Below are positions 1 to 7,417 of a stretch of DNA of 64,000 nucleotides, in pieces. The stretch comes from Cognatiyoonia sp965661665 (GTDB lineage: Bacteria; Pseudomonadota; Alphaproteobacteria; Rhodobacterales; Rhodobacteraceae). Positions within the stretch are counted from its first letter, which is position 1; each line of letters starts with the position of its first letter. Where the stretch lies: positions 124,001-188,000 of the forward strand of contig NZ_CBFIEO010000001.1 of NCBI RefSeq assembly GCF_965661665.1, written 5' to 3'. The notes below the pieces were generated by a model. The model did not search any database. It was not told the origin of the DNA and saw nothing but the letters and a program-made list of their open reading frames with translations. A program made the position numbers and the translations under genes.

Positions 1-40
1 TGCGGGTGCGGAGGGACGCGAGTGCTAAGCGCACCATCAT
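1..40 (-). CDS. ABC transporter permease, N-terminal stub (partial)
   Basis: Thirteen codons of a minus-strand gene are visible before the window edge; they read MMVRLALASLRTR, a basic/hydrophobic start typical of FtsX/MacB-type permeases. Its ATG overlaps the stop of the ATPase gene in an ATGA arrangement, which implies translational coupling. Nothing else of the protein is in the window, so the family is inferred mainly from the neighbouring ATPase. Confidence 0.5.
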   Translation of the reverse strand, partial: MMVRLALASLRTR

Positions 41-732
41 AGGGCGGGCTCCCCAACTGTGGCGACGTCGGACATTTTTAGCACGCGGTCAAACTTTGGA
101 GCGAGGCGGGTATCATGGCTGACCATCAGCAGGGATAACCCAGAAGCGTCGAGTTGGTCGAACAAGAGATCAAGAAAAGCTGACTGACTACCTTCGTCTA
201 AGGCGGAGGTGGGTTCGTCCGCAACGATCAACGGGGGGCGCCCGATCAGAGCGCGGGCGGCGGCCACGCGCTGTTGCTGGCCGACGCTCAAACTGTTCGC
301 CCGCCGCCCCAAGACTTCTTCTGGCAGGCCCAAGGCGGCGCACAATCTTGCCGCTTCACTCCTCGCCTCCTTCGCTGTGGATCGTCGGCTTGGCGCGAAC
401 TGCAGTGGTAACATGATATTGTCCAATACAGTTGCGAACGGCAACAGATTGAACTGTTGGAAGATAATCCCAATCTGCGCCGCGCGGTACTGGTCGCGTT
501 GGCGGGGGGCCAATTCACCAAGCGACTGCCCGTTCAAAACCACGTCGCCCGACCCTGCTTCTACTGTACCGCACACGAGCGACAGAAGTGTCGATTTACC
601 CGTCCCGCTTTCGCCTATGAGGAGCAGCTTTTCCTCCGCGCTCATGTTCAGGTCTGGGATGTGCAGCCAAAACGAATCGGACGCCTGCCATCTGAAATCG
701 AGATTGCGAATGTGCAGGACGGGACTCTTCAA
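37..732 (-). CDS. ABC transporter ATP-binding protein (LolD/MacB type)
   Basis: A 231-residue ATPase that would energise a membrane permease. Visible motifs in order: Walker A GESGTGKST near residue 41, Q-loop IIFQQFNLLPF near 90, signature LSVGQQQR near 148, Walker B LIVADEPTSALDE near 168 and H-loop VSHDTR near 205. Size and motif spacing fit the LolD/MacB/FtsE group, which pairs with FtsX-like permeases. The start used is TTG, three bases after the stop of the zinc-binding protein gene, with GAAGG upstream; no ATG fits better. Position in a Zur-type operon with a His-rich periplasmic protein suggests a role in zinc uptake or envelope zinc handling (inference). Confidence 0.85.
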   Translation of the reverse strand: MKSPVLHIRNLDFRWQASDSFWLHIPDLNMSAEEKLLLIGESGTGKSTLLSLVCGTVEAGSGDVVLNGQSLGELAPRQRDQYRAAQIGIIFQQFNLLPFATVLDNIMLPLQFAPSRRSTAKEARSEAARLCAALGLPEEVLGRRANSLSVGQQQRVAAARALIGRPPLIVADEPTSALDEGSQSAFLDLLFDQLDASGLSLLMVSHDTRLAPKFDRVLKMSDVATVGEPAL

Positions 733-735
733 TAG

Positions 736-1383
736 TTAGAGACCTTCCAATACCAGCTCTGGCTCATCACGCTCCACTTCGTAAGCCATCGCGCCTTTAG
801 TGGTGATCACCTGAACTTCAAGTTCCAAGGCATTTGGGAACTGCTCAAAGTAGGGGAAGCTGATATTTGTTAGCGCGTCCATGTTGGTGCAAGAGAACTC
901 ATACTCAGCGTAAAATTCCGTGTGGCTTTCGCCAGCTTCTTCGTCGTGGTCATGTTCATCATGATCATGGCCGTCATGTTTTTCGTCGTCATGATCGTGA
1001 TCGTCGTGCTCTTCGCTGTCAACATGCTCCTCATGTTCGTCATCGTGACCATGCTCGTCATGATCGTGCTCATTACCTTCGAGATGTGCTTCGGCTTTCG
1101 CTGCGCTGCACCCTGCGTCAGATGGCAACCCGAAAAGTGCAGCAGGATCAGACAGGAGCGTAGTCGCGGTAGTGATAGCGGCCTTATCTTCGTCAGTTGT
1201 TGCCTCATATTCAAAGCCAACAATATCGGATCCTGGGGCTTCAAGCTCCATCGCCAATGTCTTCCCAAACAAGGCGATGTTGAGCGCGCCCACACCGTGT
1301 TCATGCGTATCATGTTCGCGTGACCCTTCGGCAAGGCCGGCGGTGGCAAAAGAGATTAGGGCAAGTTTGGGGAGATGTTTCAT
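736..1383 (-). CDS. zrgA: ZrgA/DUF2796-type His-rich zinc-binding protein
   Basis: A 215-residue exported protein. A short hydrophobic leader (residues 1-18, ending at TAGLAEG) precedes a conserved HEHGVGALNIAL stretch. Around residues 100-150 lies a very low-complexity His/Asp/Glu tract with repeats such as HDHDEHDHDEE, suited to binding several zinc ions. Two or three conserved cysteines follow. This architecture matches the DUF2796 family, called ZrgA in Vibrio where it is Zur-regulated. The gene heads an operon with an ABC ATPase and permease and sits 38 bp from a Zur-like palindrome, both of which support zinc acquisition. Confidence 0.8.
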   Translation of the reverse strand: MKHLPKLALISFATAGLAEGSREHDTHEHGVGALNIALFGKTLAMELEAPGSDIVGFEYEATTDEDKAAITTATTLLSDPAALFGLPSDAGCSAAKAEAHLEGNEHDHDEHGHDDEHEEHVDSEEHDDHDHDDEKHDGHDHDEHDHDEEAGESHTEFYAEYEFSCTNMDALTNISFPYFEQFPNALELEVQVITTKGAMAYEVERDEPELVLEGL

Positions 1384-1419
1384 GACAAGGTCCGTTGAAT
1401 TGTGGGCAACCTGAGAGAC

Positions 1420-1441
1420 CTGTTATGTTATAATATAACAG
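1420..1441. promoter_or_regulatory. Zur-type operator
   Basis: A 22-bp near-perfect palindrome with arms TGTTAT and ATAACA around an AT-rich centre (20 of 22 positions symmetric). It lies 37 bp upstream of the zinc-binding protein start. Shape and sequence resemble alphaproteobacterial Zur boxes, and its position before a zinc-uptake operon makes zinc-dependent repression the natural reading. Identity of the regulator is inferred. Confidence 0.75.
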
Positions 1442-1653
1442 AAAGCAATGTAGTTTGTTTTGAGCTGATATTTTGGTGACAAACCTCCAAGATGTGTCGT
1501 TTGGTCACAACTTCTGGGGTTGAGCTGCACAAGAGTTCACCCAAATCTTTATTGACATCTGGCGGTCTGCGTTTGATTGCATCAGCGCCCGAAAAACCAG
1601 TGTCTTCAGTGTTCAATCTGTGGCGCAGGCGTATGTCGGTGCGGCAGAAAAAG
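1442..1653. other. Intergenic stretch, no gene seen
   Basis: This stretch separates the divergent zinc and mevalonate operons. A minus-strand frame of about 60 codons crosses it but has no family resemblance, overlaps the Zur palindrome and lacks a good ribosome site, so it is not called. No repeat or RNA structure stands out. Confidence 0.5.
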
Positions 1654-1671
1654 TGTAAATTTTAGTTTACA
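1654..1671 (+). promoter_or_regulatory. PpsR/CrtJ-type operator of the mevalonate operon
   Basis: The sequence TGTAAATTTTAGTTTACA is a perfect TGT-N12-ACA site with fully symmetric six-base arms TGTAAA/TTTACA. The same arms occur in the crtI upstream site in this window. It lies 48 bp before the HMG-CoA reductase ATG. A possible -35 (TTTACA, 1666-1671) overlaps the right arm, so binding would block a promoter. PpsR (CrtJ) is known to bind this motif upstream of bch, crt and puc genes; its use on a mevalonate operon is my inference. Confidence 0.75.
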
Positions 1672-1719
1672 TATGTACTGTCAAGTTGAATAGTTGTGTG
1701 GCTAAGAAGGAAACGTTGC

Positions 1720-2757
1720 ATGAAGAATCGCGTGCAGGACATTACGCCGCTCCCGACTGAGTGGATTGGTCCGATCAGCATCACAGGGAATGTGATGGAG
1801 GAGCAGGTCAGTGTTCCTATGGCCACCTATGAAACCCCGCTTTGGCCTTCAACAGGTCGCGGTGCGCGGGTTTCGCGTCAAGCGGGCGGTGTGCGGTGCA
1901 CGTTGGTAGATGAGCGGATGACACGATCCGTCGTCGTGCGAGCCAAGGATGGCGGCGCCGCTTTCAGTGCGTGGCAGTCGATCTCCTCTCGGTCTGATGA
2001 AATTCAGGCGGTGATCGCAACGACCAGCCGTTTTGCAAAGCTTGTCGACATGAACCGTCAGATTGTCGGCAATCTGCTGTTTATCCGGTTCGAGTGTGAA
2101 ACGGGTGATGCGTCTGGCCACAACATGGTCACAGGCGCCGCTGATGCGCTGCTCGGCTGGATCCTGCAAGAATACCCAGAGCTGGAATATGCCAGCATCT
2201 CCGGAAATCTCTGCACAGACAAAAAAGTCAGTGCCGTGAACGGCATTTTGGGCCGCGGCAAATATGTGATCGCTGAGATGGAAATTTCGCGTGAACTCTG
2301 CACCAAACAGCTCCGCACCACGCCGGAAAAGATGGCGCAGCTGAATCTTGAAAAGAACCTGATCGGCGGCACCGTCGCAGGATCGCTGCGCAGCGCGAAC
2401 GCCCATTTCGCAAACATGCTTTTGGCGTTCTTTTTGGCCACGGGTCAGGACGCAGCAAATATCATCGAAGGCAGTCAGGGCATCGTGCATGCAGAAGCGC
2501 GGCCTGAAGGTCTTTATTTCTCCTGCACACTTCCAAACCTGATCGTTGGGTCCGTGGGAAGCGGCAAAGGAAATTCCGTAGTGGAACAGAATCTGGTTCG
2601 ACTGGGTTGTAAGGAAGATCGCGCACCGGGTGAGAACGGGCGTCGTCTTGCTGTTTTGTGTGCCGCCACAGTTTTGTGTGGCGAGCTTTCGCTACTTGCG
2701 GCACAAACCAATCCGGGTGAACTGATGCGCACGCACTTCAAGATGGAGCGCGGCTAA
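1720..2757 (+). CDS. mvaA: Hydroxymethylglutaryl-CoA reductase
   Basis: Reduces HMG-CoA to mevalonate, the committed step of the mevalonate route. Motifs typical of the family are visible: GDASGHNMVTGAAD, the catalytic-lysine segment GNLCTDKKVSAVN, the Asp-bearing FLATGQDAANIIEGSQG, the VGSVGSGKG loop, and the C-terminal MRTHFK containing the catalytic histidine. The CTDKK and GQD motifs resemble class I (NADPH) enzymes and the Paracoccus type. The chosen ATG at 1720 has AAGAAGG nine bases upstream; an in-frame GTG at 1696 lies closer to the operator and lacks such a site. This leaves 345 residues. First gene of a five-gene operon behind a PpsR-type operator. Confidence 0.93.
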   Translation: MKNRVQDITPLPTEWIGPISITGNVMEEQVSVPMATYETPLWPSTGRGARVSRQAGGVRCTLVDERMTRSVVVRAKDGGAAFSAWQSISSRSDEIQAVIATTSRFAKLVDMNRQIVGNLLFIRFECETGDASGHNMVTGAADALLGWILQEYPELEYASISGNLCTDKKVSAVNGILGRGKYVIAEMEISRELCTKQLRTTPEKMAQLNLEKNLIGGTVAGSLRSANAHFANMLLAFFLATGQDAANIIEGSQGIVHAEARPEGLYFSCTLPNLIVGSVGSGKGNSVVEQNLVRLGCKEDRAPGENGRRLAVLCAATVLCGELSLLAAQTNPGELMRTHFKMERG

Positions 2758-2778
2758 GTCAAAGAAAGGGGCCCTGCA

Positions 2779-3936
2779 ATGACCCAAGTCGGTATCGACA
2801 AAATCAGCTTTTACGTACCTGAGCACTATGTAGCGCTCAGTACGCTTGCTGAGGCCCAAGGCATCGACCCTGATAAATTCTCACGCGGCATCGGTCAGAA
2901 CAAGATCGCGATGCCGACACATGACGAAGATGTCGTGACACTTGCGGCGGAGGCAGCCGCCAAAGTGATCGCCGACGAGGATGTCGATGCAATCGATACA
3001 ATCCTTTTTGCGACAGAAACCGGCATCGACCAATCAAAGGCCGCCGGCGTATATGTGCATGAGCTACTGAAACTGTCGCGCCGGTGTCGGGTGGTGGAGC
3101 TGAAGCACGCTTGTTATTCCGGCACCGCTGCTCTGCAATTGGCCTGTGGACACGTGACGCGCAAACCAGACCGCAAGGTTTTGGTGATCGCCTCTGACAT
3201 CTCCCGCTATGATCTCGACTCGCCTGCGGAGGCGACGCAGGGATGTGGCGCGGTGGCGATGTTGGTGTCTATTGATCCTAAGTTGTTGGCGATTGAGCCA
3301 GCCTCCGGCTGTCACAGCGAAGACATTATGGACTTCTGGCGTCCGAACTATCGCAAGACGCCGCTGGTGGATGGCAAATTCTCAACCATCAAATACCTTG
3401 GCGCTTTGTCCGGTGCTTGGGAAGACTATCAAGAGAACGGCGGTCGCGGGTTCAATGAACTTGCCCAGTTCTGCTATCATTTGCCGTTTACCCGTATGGG
3501 CGCAAAGGCACACCGCCAACTGTCCTCCATTAACAAAGCGCAAAACGATCCAAGCGTCATCGAGCCAGGCATGATCTATAACCGCGAGGTTGGGAACTGC
3601 TATGCTGCGTCGCTCTATGTCAGCTTGATTTCGATGCTCGAAAATGCGGACCATGATCTGACAGGGTTGCCTGTCGGACTATTCAGCTATGGCTCTGGCG
3701 CAGTGGCCGAGTTTTTCGCTGCCACAGTGCAGAACCGCTATCGCGAGCGTCTGATGAAAGTCCATCATCAGGGTCTTTTGAAAAACCGCACGGCGTTGAC
3801 CTTTGATCAATATCGCGACATGTGGAATGTGCCTGACCCTCAGGACGGTGTGGCTTGTATCATGCCGAACGCTGCGCGGGGTCGCTATCGGTTGACACGA
3901 ATTGATGAGCATAAACGCCATTACGAAGCCGCATGA
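2779..3936 (+). CDS. hcs: Hydroxymethylglutaryl-CoA synthase
   Basis: Condenses acetyl-CoA with acetoacetyl-CoA to HMG-CoA. The 385-residue protein has a thiolase-like fold signature: catalytic Glu in FATETGID (about residue 80), active-site Cys112 in LKHACYSGTAALQL, the histidine-bearing FCYHLPFTRMG, and a C-terminal GLFSYGSGAVAEFF segment. Length equals bacterial HMG-CoA synthases. It starts 21 bp after mvaA with AAAGGGG as ribosome site, and overlaps the mevalonate kinase gene by about 30 bp, which indicates tight co-translation. Confidence 0.95.
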   Translation: MTQVGIDKISFYVPEHYVALSTLAEAQGIDPDKFSRGIGQNKIAMPTHDEDVVTLAAEAAAKVIADEDVDAIDTILFATETGIDQSKAAGVYVHELLKLSRRCRVVELKHACYSGTAALQLACGHVTRKPDRKVLVIASDISRYDLDSPAEATQGCGAVAMLVSIDPKLLAIEPASGCHSEDIMDFWRPNYRKTPLVDGKFSTIKYLGALSGAWEDYQENGGRGFNELAQFCYHLPFTRMGAKAHRQLSSINKAQNDPSVIEPGMIYNREVGNCYAASLYVSLISMLENADHDLTGLPVGLFSYGSGAVAEFFAATVQNRYRERLMKVHHQGLLKNRTALTFDQYRDMWNVPDPQDGVACIMPNAARGRYRLTRIDEHKRHYEAA

Positions 3937-5032
3937 TGCGACGGGTGCGCGGGCACCCGGCAAGCTGATCCTCTCTGGTGAGCATTCGGTCGTCTATGGC
4001 GCACCGGCGGTTGTCGTTGCGATCGAGCGTTACATCGAGCTTTGGTTCACACCGCTTCACAAGACCGGCGGTTTGCAGACAGCGTTTGAGACACTGGCGC
4101 CGCGGTCGTTCTATCCTTTTGATATCTTGAAGGGCTTCAGGGACAGTCTGGATCGTCGGTTTGATGAATTCATGCGCGGCGATCTGCCTGTTCAGAAAAT
4201 CCTCAAACGTCCTGATGATCTGGCGATTTACACGTTGACGTCACTTTTGCCGATGTTGCCAGCGCCAGGTGGCACAGGCGGACCGCCGCTTCCCATTCCG
4301 GGCCAATTGACGAGCCGGAGTGAGATGCCTCTGGGCGCAGGCATGGGATCATCTGCTGCTGTCGTTGCGGCGACGATCGTCCTCTATGAACACCTTCTGG
4401 GTCTACCCCAATCTGCAGAAGATCGGTTCAAGAAGGTCCGCTTTTGCGAACGGCTGCAACACGGCAAGGGAAGTGCGATTGATGCCTCTGCCGTTGTTTT
4501 TGGCGGGGCCAATCGGGTGCAAGGGGAAGATATTCGCCCAATCGGTTTGACCGATGACCATTCGCTTAAAACGTCAGATGGCTGGTATTGGGTGATCCAC
4601 GGACGCCCCGAAGCCAGCACCGGCGAATGTGTGGCCCAAGTCCGGTTGCGGCATGGGCAGGACACCCAGCTTTGGCAAGCTTTCGGCGACTGTACGACCA
4701 AGTTAGAGACGGTTTTGGAGACGAATGGCGACCCGCGCGAAGTCATTCGAGAGAACCAATCGCTGCTAGAGCAAATTGGCGTTGTCCCAGTGGCATCTGC
4801 GCGCTTTGCGAAAGCGGTTCAAGTAACTGGCGGGGCCGCAAAAATCTCAGGAGCAGGGTCTGTCAAAGGGGAGCAAGGCGGTGCGATGCTTGTCTATCAT
4901 CCGAATGCTGAAGCGATGACCGAGTTGATGAAAGCCTACCCCGACCGTGAATGGGACAGGCTGACCATCGCGCAGAAGGGTGCTGAGTTGATGCCGGCCA
5001 ACACGCAAGAGCCCTCCATGGCGGCCCAGTGA
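3905..5032 (+). CDS. mvk: Mevalonate kinase (GHMP family)
   Basis: Phosphorylates mevalonate on the 5-hydroxyl with ATP. The three GHMP motifs are present: APGKLILSGEHSVVYG near the N-terminus, the ATP-binding loop PLGAGMGSSAAVVAA about residue 140, and the C-terminal ISGAGSVKGEQGG. The roughly 375-residue length fits the Paracoccus-type mevalonate kinase rather than the shorter phosphomevalonate kinase that follows. ATG at 3905 is taken over the adjacent TTG at 3902; the gene overlaps the end of hcs by 32 bp in another frame. Confidence 0.9.
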   Translation: MSINAITKPHDATGARAPGKLILSGEHSVVYGAPAVVVAIERYIELWFTPLHKTGGLQTAFETLAPRSFYPFDILKGFRDSLDRRFDEFMRGDLPVQKILKRPDDLAIYTLTSLLPMLPAPGGTGGPPLPIPGQLTSRSEMPLGAGMGSSAAVVAATIVLYEHLLGLPQSAEDRFKKVRFCERLQHGKGSAIDASAVVFGGANRVQGEDIRPIGLTDDHSLKTSDGWYWVIHGRPEASTGECVAQVRLRHGQDTQLWQAFGDCTTKLETVLETNGDPREVIRENQSLLEQIGVVPVASARFAKAVQVTGGAAKISGAGSVKGEQGGAMLVYHPNAEAMTELMKAYPDREWDRLTIAQKGAELMPANTQEPSMAAQ

Positions 5033-5952
5033 CCCCGATCCTTAGGCCTGTCACTGTCTCAGCGCCGGGATCTATCATGATTACGGGCGAGCACGCCGTT
5101 GTTTATGGTCACCCAGCGATTGTCGCAGCGATTGATCAGCACATTACCGTGCAGTTGAAACCCATGGAAGAGCCGGTCTTGACCGTCCGTTCCGATCTAG
5201 CGGGTGAGGTTTCGACCCCTATTGGCACGATAGAGCCAACTGGACCCTATCGCTTCATCAACGCGGCGGTGCTGCTTTATCGCGATCGTATCCCGGCCGG
5301 TCTTCGCATCGACATTTCGTCGGATATTAATCCGACGCTTGGCCTTGGCTCTTCCGCCGCTGTGACTATAGCGGTTCTCGCGGCTTTACATGGGAAGGCT
5401 GATGACGATCTGCACGCGAAAGCCCTAGCGATCGTGCGTGGTCTGCAAGGTCGTGGCAGCGGGGCTGATCTTGCAGCCAGCCTTTGGGGCGGTGTGCGGT
5501 TCTATCAAGTCTCTGACAAAGGGACTGCGATATCGCAACAATTGGCAGCGTTACCGCAATTCAGCCTCTTCAATGTGGGGTATAAAACGCCGACGGGCGA
5601 GGTATTGGCGAAAGTTGCTGAGGCGCAAGCAGAAGACCCAGAGCGATATGAGGCGATTTATCTAGCGATGAGCAGAGTGGCCGAATGCACCATCGCTGCT
5701 GTTGAGGCGTTGCAATGGGCAGAAGTTGGTGCGCTCTTCAGCGAATACCAAACTCTCATGGCTGATCTTGGCGTTTCAGACGCAGCGATTGAACGCGCCT
5801 TGAGGGCCGCTAATGAAACAAGCGGCGTGTTGGGTGCTAAAATCTCGGGCTCAGGATTGGGTGATTGCGTGTTGGCCTGCGGTACTGTCCCAGACGGCTT
5901 TGTTCCAGTAAAACTTGCGCAAGAAGGTGTGGTATTTTATGGCGACGGCTGA
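5029..5952 (+). CDS. pmk: Phosphomevalonate kinase (GHMP family)
   Basis: Second GHMP kinase of the operon, 307 residues, assigned to conversion of phosphomevalonate to diphosphomevalonate. Motifs: APGSIMITGEHAVVYGHPAIV at the N-terminus, GLGSSAAVTIAVLAAL near 105, and KISGSGLGDCVLA near the C-terminus. The assignment relies on order: the known Paracoccus mevalonate operon runs mvk-pmk-mvd at this point with matching protein sizes. The start is GTG, overlapping the mvk stop as GTGA. A second mevalonate-kinase-like activity cannot be excluded from sequence alone. Confidence 0.83.
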   Translation: MTPILRPVTVSAPGSIMITGEHAVVYGHPAIVAAIDQHITVQLKPMEEPVLTVRSDLAGEVSTPIGTIEPTGPYRFINAAVLLYRDRIPAGLRIDISSDINPTLGLGSSAAVTIAVLAALHGKADDDLHAKALAIVRGLQGRGSGADLAASLWGGVRFYQVSDKGTAISQQLAALPQFSLFNVGYKTPTGEVLAKVAEAQAEDPERYEAIYLAMSRVAECTIAAVEALQWAEVGALFSEYQTLMADLGVSDAAIERALRAANETSGVLGAKISGSGLGDCVLACGTVPDGFVPVKLAQEGVVFYGDG

Positions 5953-6928
5953 AGATATTTTTGCGCGCGTTTTGCCAGCGGATCGCATGGTCGTCGCGCC
6001 TGGGGAGGCCTATGCGCCCGCCAACATCGCTTTGTCGAAATATTGGGGCAAGCGTGATCAAGCGTTGAACCTGCCACTGAACGCCTCGCTTTCGATCTCG
6101 CTTGGGAAACTAGGGACAACGACCATTGTTGAACCGGCGGAGGCAGACACGCTTGTTTTCAATGGAAACGACCTACCGAGCACTGACCCATTTGCGATGA
6201 AGGTTTGGAAGTTTGTTGACCTCTTTCGTGGAAATAGTTGTTCAAGCCTGTCCATAGAAACGACAAACACGATCCCAACGGCAGCAGGGCTCGCCTCCTC
6301 TGCGAGCGGCTTCGCAGCGTTGGTGGTGGCACTAGATGCCGCGTTTCAGACTAACCTCTCGAAGGCCGACCTCAGCATGTTGGCGCGGTTCGGCAGTGGC
6401 AGTGCGACGCGTTCGCTTTGGCATGGGTTCGTACGTTGGAACAAGGGGGTGGCGGTAGACGGGACAGACAGTTTTGGCGAACCGCTAGACATCGACTTCC
6501 CTGATCTGCGTATTGCGATTGTGCCTGTGGATACGGGGCCAAAGGCGCACACGTCCCGCGATGGGATGAACCATACCGTCGCAACCAGTCCCCTGATTGA
6601 CGCATGGCCTGCGCGGGCCGACGCAGACTGCGCTGCGTTGGAAACATCGTTGCGAAATGGTGATTTCGAAACGGCAGGCCAGATCGCGGAGGCCAATGCG
6701 CTCGCCATGCACGCAACAATGATGGCCGCGCGCCCAGCGCTCACATACCTCAAACCCAAGTCTTGGGAGGTGCTGGAGACGCTTTGGAACGCGCGCGTGG
6801 ACGGCCTCTCTGTTTATGCAACCATGGATGCGGGGGCGAATGTGAAGCTGATTTATCAAGCGGCGTCTCAGTCCGATATCTTGTCGGCCTTCCCGTCCGC
6901 CACACCGATCAATCCGCTCGATCTCTAG
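5939..6928 (+). CDS. mvd: Diphosphomevalonate decarboxylase
   Basis: Converts mevalonate diphosphate to isopentenyl diphosphate, releasing CO2. Family hallmarks: NIALSKYWGKRD near the start, TAAGLASSASGFAALV as ATP loop, SGSATRSLWHGFVRW containing substrate-binding residues, and MDAGANVKLIY with the catalytic Asp. The ATG at 5939 has AAGAAGG about eight bases upstream and gives 329 residues, the usual family length; a TTG 24 bases upstream is also in frame. It overlaps pmk by 14 bp. The operon ends here: no IPP isomerase follows, although Paracoccus carries idi in its equivalent operon. Confidence 0.93.
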   Translation: MATAEDIFARVLPADRMVVAPGEAYAPANIALSKYWGKRDQALNLPLNASLSISLGKLGTTTIVEPAEADTLVFNGNDLPSTDPFAMKVWKFVDLFRGNSCSSLSIETTNTIPTAAGLASSASGFAALVVALDAAFQTNLSKADLSMLARFGSGSATRSLWHGFVRWNKGVAVDGTDSFGEPLDIDFPDLRIAIVPVDTGPKAHTSRDGMNHTVATSPLIDAWPARADADCAALETSLRNGDFETAGQIAEANALAMHATMMAARPALTYLKPKSWEVLETLWNARVDGLSVYATMDAGANVKLIYQAASQSDILSAFPSATPINPLDL

Positions 6929-6975
6929 CTGGGATCAAATCTGATTGCGCTATCTGACTTGCACGCCATTCGGCT

Positions 6976-7304
6976 TTGCGACAGGTTCACTGGATGCGCA
7001 TTCTTGCCTCACCCCTTCTTGCGGGTCTCGTCGTTCTGGGAGCGTTTTGGGCGTGCTATGGCTACTTTCGCGTGGACGAAGTGGATCGCGCGTCAGCGCG
7101 GCTTTTGCTCTATCGCAGCACAGTGGTGGCGGAGTGGGAGCGTTTCTCCCATCTGACATATGTCCTTGCCAACGACCCATTCGTCATTGCGACAGCGGGG
7201 GCGACGACACAGCTGACCTCAACGAACGGTTCAAAAGCTTTGCAGACCGCACGCTGAACGAAAAGATCGTGAAACTGGGCCTCGACAAAGACGCGTTGCT
7301 CTAG
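6976..7304 (+). pseudogene. dctB sensor kinase remnant (N-terminal fragment, frameshifted)
   Basis: Frame 1 gives a transmembrane start (ILASPLLAGLVVLGAFWACY) followed by LYRSTVVAEWERFSHLTYVL and ANDPFVIATAG, the typical N-terminal and periplasmic entry of DctB-type C4-dicarboxylate sensor kinases. At a G-rich run near 7197-7202 the reading moves to another frame that continues as DDTADLNERFKSFADRT. After that the sequence stops resembling DctB and ends at 7304. About 500 residues including the kinase core are missing. It stands directly before a TRAP transporter, the normal partner of DctB-DctD. Confidence 0.7.
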
Positions 7305-7417
7305 CCCCCGGAATTCCGCAATTCGATACCAAACATACGCGCGATTTCCGTCATTGCCCGAAACCGGGGAATCGCCGACACTTCTCCCACAAATTTTTAA
7401 GATCAAGAGGAGTTCTC

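Noticed and set aside
922..1323. Long hydrophobic plus-strand frame opposite the zinc-binding protein
   Set aside because: Artefact of the GAY/CAY-rich His/Asp tract read on the other strand (gives Val/Met/Ile runs).
1428..1616. Minus-strand frame of 62 codons between the zinc and mevalonate operons
   Set aside because: Overlaps the Zur palindrome, no ribosome site, no family resemblance.
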